A stretch of DNA of 62,742 nt from Candidatus Schekmanbacteria bacterium (GTDB lineage: Bacteria > CSSED10-310 > JACPHN01). Both the position numbers and the translations under genes were made by a program. The notes under the pieces are model-generated. The model did no database searches. It was not told where the DNA came from and was given only the letters and a program-made list of their open reading frames with translations. Below, in pieces: positions 59,101 through 62,742 of the stretch (the stretch's first letter is position 1; every line of letters begins with the position of its first letter). Location of the stretch: contig JACPHN010000135.1 of assembly GCA_016188575.1 (NCBI GenBank), positions 1-62,742 on the forward strand. The letters are read 5' to 3'.

Positions 59101-61158
59101 GCCGTTCGCGCCGCGAGCCCAGAAGTTTTCGGGGGTGTCCGGCGGCGTGTGGGGGGCCCTCTGCACCTCCGTGGAGAGCGCTCCTTCTGAGGTCTGATCG
59201 ACCGCGGAAACGGCGAGGTAGTAGGTCTGGCCGGAAGTCAGCCCCGACAGCGTGAATGTGGGGTAGCCGGGATCCGCCAAGGAGGCAGCCGGCACGAACA
59301 CCGGTGAGCTACCCTGCACCGCGCCCGTGCCCGCGTACGGTTCCCCCGAGCCGTCTGTGTCGTAGTACACGTTGTAGCCGGCGATATCCGAAACACCTAC
59401 GCCTTTCCAGGACAGCTCGAGCGAGGACGAATGGGCGACGGCGTCGAGCTCGGAGGGCGCCGGCGGCGCTGCGGTGGCATCCGTGACGGTGACGATTGCC
59501 GAGAGCGTGTTTGCGGGCACTGGCACCTCGACGAGGACGCGATGAATGCCACCGTCCAGGGCCAGATCCTGCACGATGGTGCCGCCGCTGGCCTGCACCG
59601 AGTCGGCCTTGACGAGAAACTTCAGGGTGCCCGTTACGGGCTCGGCCAGCAGATTCTTGACGATCGCGGCGACAAATGGCTCGCTGCCGTCATTGGCGTA
59701 GGCGCCGTAGGAGTAGTCGATATACGGCACAACGTCCACGGCTCTGCCGGATCGGGCGGCATCATACCCGTACGGTTGCGAAAGTTGGGAATCGCCATTG
59801 TACGTGTAGGAGGCAATCTTGTCTGCGATCACGTCGAAGACGCGGAACCCCCAATGAGATCCGAAGCGCCGCGAGCTGCCCGCGGTTGTCGTCAGCACGA
59901 ACTTCGCTCCCCAGGCGTCTCGTACCTCGTCGTAGTGGTCGTGCCCGAGGAGAATCCACGAGACTCCAAACCTCTGGATCAAATCGTGTATGATCTCGGC
60001 CGACGATCGGTACTCTTCGATGCCGTATTCCCACTGGTCATGCTGCTCGTAGTTGGTGGTGACGTCCTTGGCGGGATCATGGTGCATGTAGAGCAGGACG
60101 GTCTCCTCCCCCGACAGCGCCTGCAGGTCCTGCTCCACCCATTCGAGCTGGTTTCCGATGTCGAGCTGAATTCCGCCCCAGTACTCGGCCTTGATGCCAT
60201 CGAGATCAAAGCCGATCTCGCGGTCGGACTGGGGCCGATCCATCGAGTTGAGGCCGACGAAGTGGAATTTTCCATAGTCGAAAGAAAAGTATGTTGGACC
60301 GTAGAAGCGGGGATAGTAATCCGCGCCGTCCTTGAGCGAGACGAAAGCGACCTTATGCTCCATGTCGTGATTTCCGGGGACGACGTAGGTGGCGAAGTCA
60401 GCAGCTTCGAAGGTGTGGAAAGCGTCCGGGTATTCGTCCTCGTAGGCGCTGCCGAAGGCGAGGTCGCCGGAGACGACGACAAAGGCGGGTTGCAGGAAGT
60501 TGATGGTCTTGATGATGCCATCGACCACCTCCTGCGGGTAGGTGCCGTCGTCGGTACCGCGCGGGTCACCCTGGTGCACGTCGGACAGATGCACAAAGCG
60601 GAAGCTCGAACGTTCACCGGTGTCGATGCGCACGGCCCGAATCTGCGTATCCTCGAAGAGCTGGCCGCCAGCCGACCCGGAGACCTGTAGATCAAACACG
60701 CCGAGCGGCAGGTCGCTGGTGGGCAGCGTTGCGGAGATCGTGAACAGGTCGTTCTCGTCATCTTCCCCGGCGGTGCTCGAAGCGGTCAGGTCAATTTCCA
60801 CCGGGACGGGGGAGAGGTGCTCGGAGAGCGCAACGCGCGCCACCGAAAGAGCGGTGACCGCCGGATCGAGGTCCAGGTCAAGCACCACATGGAGCTCTTG
60901 CCCCGCGGAGAGAATCGCGGGATGCCCGAGCGTGGGGTTCTTGATCTCCTGCACGGCTTCCGATTCGCCGTCGCGCAGGGTTACCGCCTCGAGGTTGTCG
61001 CTGTAGTTGGGCTCGGGGAGCTCATCTTCCGGAGTCCATGCAGGGGTCGCTCCTGGAGCCCACAACAGGGAGCAGGTCGCCACGATGGTGCCGAGCGTGG
61101 CGGTGCAAAGATGGTTGCGGAGCTGCCCGAGAGGGAGAAAGCGGCCCTGTGTTTGCAT
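56149..61158 (-). CDS. Giant secreted protein: metallophosphoesterase, FN3, dockerin-like, PKD, alkaline-phosphatase-like and cohesin-like domains
   Basis: 1669 residues from ATG 61158, which gives a signal peptide ending GATPAW (ATG 61215 would add 19). Domains in order: calcineurin-like phosphoesterase (about 185-440; FVHLSDVHQGD, VVSGDL, VPGNHD, MHHD, GHDHYDE); two FN3 modules (565-775) with near-identical ATQGSSPVxxG inserts; dockerin-like calcium repeats (GDVDDSGATDSYDA, ADANGNDRIDVGDA, 775-830); PKD domain (835-920); a type I phosphodiesterase/alkaline-phosphatase-like domain from about 925 (IIDIDGVRRDVMYNW, LAGLDHRSHAEG, AFSPDHGQVN); a cohesin-like domain (about 1500-1620); one C-terminal helix and RRHRRRK. 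All metal-binding motifs of the first domain are present. Confidence 0.85.
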   Translation of the reverse strand: MQTQGRFLPLGQLRNHLCTATLGTIVATCSLLWAPGATPAWTPEDELPEPNYSDNLEAVTLRDGESEAVQEIKNPTLGHPAILSAGQELHVVLDLDLDPAVTALSVARVALSEHLSPVPVEIDLTASSTAGEDDENDLFTISATLPTSDLPLGVFDLQVSGSAGGQLFEDTQIRAVRIDTGERSSFRFVHLSDVHQGDPRGTDDGTYPQEVVDGIIKTINFLQPAFVVVSGDLAFGSAYEDEYPDAFHTFEAADFATYVVPGNHDMEHKVAFVSLKDGADYYPRFYGPTYFSFDYGKFHFVGLNSMDRPQSDREIGFDLDGIKAEYWGGIQLDIGNQLEWVEQDLQALSGEETVLLYMHHDPAKDVTTNYEQHDQWEYGIEEYRSSAEIIHDLIQRFGVSWILLGHDHYDEVRDAWGAKFVLTTTAGSSRRFGSHWGFRVFDVIADKIASYTYNGDSQLSQPYGYDAARSGRAVDVVPYIDYSYGAYANDGSEPFVAAIVKNLLAEPVTGTLKFLVKADSVQASGGTIVQDLALDGGIHRVLVEVPVPANTLSAIVTVTDATAAPPAPSELDAVAHSSSLELSWKGVGVSDIAGYNVYYDTDGSGEPYAGTGAVQGSSPVFVPAASLADPGYPTFTLSGLTSGQTYYLAVSAVDQTSEGALSTEVQRAPHTPPDTPENFWARGANGQIALTWDAVADAAGYRVYYDSDAAGPPYRGVDATQGSSPVDAGTSTQLVLAGLRNGATYYVTVRAYDSSGGASNDAPERTVIPQQSASGDVDDSGATDSYDASLLARSLVHLATIKGKLLDNADANGNDRIDVGDAVALQQLVAPPLDTAPIATFASTPPYVQTADPTAFDAAGSYDREEPANTLMFRWDFEGTGSFTAWSSSPQATHTFAEVGLHNVVLEVRDSSGKIGRYVQPLLPKYAQHLFIIDIDGVRRDVMYNWIANRQHEDGSNTLRDDIIGNVVFSGTNDDPADFSSSMAIGVDRSRAVFPSVTFVNQAILPLGVHPHLSGIAGNEMMDRDDLFDRAFVGIDAQQVYVSSLALNDLYSFPRSIYEYAADHGYRSSVIFHQYPKGANRWVTPTNPSEFLMFLLDPAQDYDTASFYRGMQEVVSNGLPEVFYLYLAGLDHRSHAEGITSQPIHMEFLDTLFDILINGGTINYPGGKEDPIPFAGLAHMPDSTTSDPDDTLYDNTVFAFSPDHGQVNIGDDPVDRTELEAVIEEALGEDIVIASSPSRGLYARELYDQADNKLDVLTALAGIRDVERRSTAFRRTSSEDFENAGGSIEFNGDSCYIYIRNRTTNDWSDYPDFTQDILPVAKALRRNTDDSDKPIEQGAIRYILVRKTALRDGRYESEGYYVYTGDGTTNEISDPAAVFSSEQIRDLNIATHLENLDDHRSGDIILSGGKPSSDEDPSGWFFGNPLFTSTGEHGNMLPGETLIPHLWGGKPIQRNGLARTVSADSQVDFAPTGAQFLGIHMRTAQGSGHLFEVAQAGLAATLAASDAVAEAGETATVSLTVSGAEAIAGLRCSLTYDPASVQLASLTTASPAASWEVYSKSMTGRVDIVGVSAQALASTTATVLEARFTVLAEAAMGTEVPIQVQSCTFSDESGNPGAGSGIDGSITVGTPAEVPAMGVVPGLLAAAAGLASVYHVARRHRRRKVDTAA

Positions 61159-61215
61159 TGGAGGAGACCTCGCGCCGGCGGGTTCGGGAGTGATGTCGGC
61201 AGAGAAGGCTTGCAT

Positions 61216-61714
61216 CTTCGCATGACTTTTTCAATGAGCCGGGAGCGCGCTGAATCGACCGCAGCGCCACCACCCCGACCCCTTTCACGGGTAGGTAGTT
61301 TAGAGAAATTGCTTGGCCATCGCGTTGTCGTAGACCTGGACTGGCCGCAACCTCCGCCCTTGGCGTAGGCGTCTGCGAGGGCAATCCCGAGATCTCATGC
61401 AACGCTCCTCTTTACGAGCATGGAAAGCCGCCTCTGCAGCCGTATTTTGCCTTGGGCGTACCGTTGCTGCGCAAGCGCTCCGGCGATCTTGGCCGCGTGA
61501 AGAACGGCCTTCGCTTGCTCGCCGACCCGTCGGCACCCGCATGGAAGCGCGAAGTGTCGCGAGGGGTTCTCTTGCCAAAGTCAGCTAATCCTGGCCGATC
61601 TGGAACCGTGCGAGAGCAGCCCCGCATGGTTCTGACCGCGAGTCTGGATTGCGCAGATGTTTAAACGGAGGGGTGCACTGTCGCGTCGGCGGAGAAGTGG
61701 CGGTGGATTTGGGT
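61216..61714. other. Intergenic region, no supported gene
   Basis: About 500 bp between the start of the giant gene and the end of the beta-propeller gene, both on the minus strand. Short open frames exist on both strands but none has a ribosome-binding site, family match or convincing composition. No clear promoter for the giant gene was identified; the AT-richer TAGTTTAGAGAAATT near 61301 is the only candidate. Confidence 0.5.
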
Positions 61715-62742
61715 TTACCATGGGCGGTTGCATCGTCTGTGGAGAGGTTTGCGATCCGCGGTCCGGCCGCGGCGAACGCGCCGGTAAACTGCCGCGGCGG
61801 CGGGCACCGCAAGCAGAGCAGCGGCGGCGAGATCAAGCGGCACGGTCTGTTCGCCGAGAGCGTATTTCGCCACGAAGATCTCGCAGCAGCCACCGCCGGT
61901 CAATGTGGTTTCGGTGGAATCGCCGGCGCCGAAGACGGCCAGCGTGTCAAAGTCGCCGGCCACCACCAGCGCCTGCGCTGCGGGATCGACGGCGAGCCCT
62001 TCCACGCGGGCACTCCTGGATGCGGCGCCCATCGCTCTTGCCCACACCAGCGAACCGTCAGCACCGTAGCGCGCAATGAAACCGTCCTCGCAAACTCCCG
62101 GAGGGGACACCAGCGTCGTTTCGTTGGGCTCGCCCTTGCCGAAGACAGCGGTTTCGGAAAAGAAACCGGCGATAGCGGCTCCCTTGTCGGCGTCGGCAAT
62201 GGCCACTCCCGCGCAGAGATCGGCTTTGGGACCGCCCGCCGCGCGGGCCCAGAGCAAGCCGCCCGCAGGGTCATAGAGCGCAACAAACGGGTCACGCTCG
62301 CCGCTTGCCGTCAGTGTCGTCTCATTCGCTTCGCCCTCGCCAAAGGTAACGGTGTCTTCCATGTCCCCACAGACCGCGATGGTCCCGAGCCGTTGCCCCA
62401 CCGCGACGCCTTCTCCATAGTCACCGCCGTGCTCACTGCCGATCTGCTTTGCCCATAGCAGCTTTCCATCCCGATCGTAACGCGCCACGTAGGCGTCCTG
62501 GTTGGGCGAGGAAAGCACTGTTTCGTTTGCTTCTCCTGGCCCAAAGGTGGCTTCCAAGCCAAACTCGCCCACGACCGCGACGCTCCCCGTCCGCCCCTCC
62601 GCCGCCACGGCCGGCGCGTTGTCGAAGGCCGTCCCTCCGGCGCGCTTCGCCCACAACAGGCTGCCATCGGTGTTGTATTTGGCCACAAAGATGTCTAACC
62701 CGCCAGCCGCCCTGAGCACCGTTTCATTGACCTCACCGGGAC
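61715..62742 (-). CDS. Beta-propeller (SBBP-like) repeat protein, C-terminal part
   Basis: The frame is open to the window edge, so the start is outside. It is built of repeats of about 50-60 residues with the pattern FGxGExNETxL...DxFVAxYDxDGxLLWAxxAGG...GVAV...IAVxGxF; at least five units are visible, the last with CCEIFVAKYALG. SBBP/beta-propeller proteins of this type are secreted or surface-exposed. The C-terminus has a helix (LAAAALLAVPAAAAVY) and a Arg-rich end (RRVRRGR), a possible anchor or sorting signal. Confidence 0.82.
   Translation of the reverse strand, partial: PGEVNETVLRAAGGLDIFVAKYNTDGSLLWAKRAGGTAFDNAPAVAAEGRTGSVAVVGEFGLEATFGPGEANETVLSSPNQDAYVARYDRDGKLLWAKQIGSEHGGDYGEGVAVGQRLGTIAVCGDMEDTVTFGEGEANETTLTASGERDPFVALYDPAGGLLWARAAGGPKADLCAGVAIADADKGAAIAGFFSETAVFGKGEPNETTLVSPPGVCEDGFIARYGADGSLVWARAMGAASRSARVEGLAVDPAAQALVVAGDFDTLAVFGAGDSTETTLTGGGCCEIFVAKYALGEQTVPLDLAAAALLAVPAAAAVYRRVRRGRTADRKPLHRRCNRPW

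Overview
The window is high-GC DNA from a Gram-negative bacterium, most plausibly a deltaproteobacterium-like lineage (Myxococcota/Desulfobacterota sensu lato). This is inferred from an Omp85/BamA-like barrel, a myxobacterial-style Ser/Thr kinase, a gene resembling the MXAN_5187 C-terminal family, SelA, many PAS/GAF sensor kinases and secreted proteins with Thr-Pro linkers. No rRNA, plasmid or phage backbone gene, or CRISPR array was seen.

Layout. 1-1.5 kb: an AAA ATPase split by an in-frame TAG. 1.6-6 kb (minus): S41 peptidase, TPM/zinc-ribbon membrane protein, Uma2 nuclease. 6.2-6.4 kb: a compact tRNA-Lys/tRNA-Glu operon with a consensus promoter and a terminator. 6.4-13.4 kb: exported hypothetical protein, GAF histidine kinase, long-chain acyl-CoA synthetase, Omp85 barrel. 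13.5-16.1 kb: an HTH gene followed by what looks like a decayed BREX operon (brxA-like, pglX-like and pglZ-like remnants) around one intact AlbA_2 ATP-binding gene, with ATGA junctions still visible. 16.1-20 kb (minus): GrpB, MOT1-type transporter, pentapeptide-repeat protein, an overlapping hypothetical pair. 20-26.9 kb: selA and mtnA (convergent, overlapping), response regulator with its own promoter, Ser/Thr kinase, small coiled-coil protein, START-domain protein. 27-28.8 kb: transposase scrap, then a minus-strand two-gene unit (SMC/OLD-like ATPase plus a small protein with TOPRIM-like acidic motifs). This is the best candidate for an undescribed system. 29.8-32.3 kb: hybrid histidine kinase. 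32.4-38.5 kb: type IV minor pilin operon (GspH/FimT-, PilV-, PilW-, PilX-like), in which palindromic repeats are translated as the leaders of two pilins. 38.9-47.4 kb: lipoprotein, TPR protein and CpaF ATPase (minus), small winged helix, Thr-Pro-linker surface protein, a parvulin foldase that appears frameshifted. 47.4-52.7 kb: PAS histidine kinase, metzincin-type lipoprotein, subtilisin-like protease. 52.7-56 kb: conserved hypothetical, then an ArsR-methyltransferase fusion (SahR-like) next to ahcY, both with consensus promoters. 56-62.7 kb (minus): a very large secreted protein joining two unrelated phosphoesterase domains, and a beta-propeller-repeat protein cut by the window edge.

How genes fit together. 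selA (selenocysteine synthesis), mtnA (methionine salvage) and sahR-ahcY (S-adenosylhomocysteine recycling) are housekeeping sulfur/selenium functions. The rest is dominated by signal transduction, surface structures and secreted proteins, with two defence-related islands (one dead, one apparently intact). Two families of dispersed palindromes run through the intergenic DNA and, at the pilin operon, into coding sequence.
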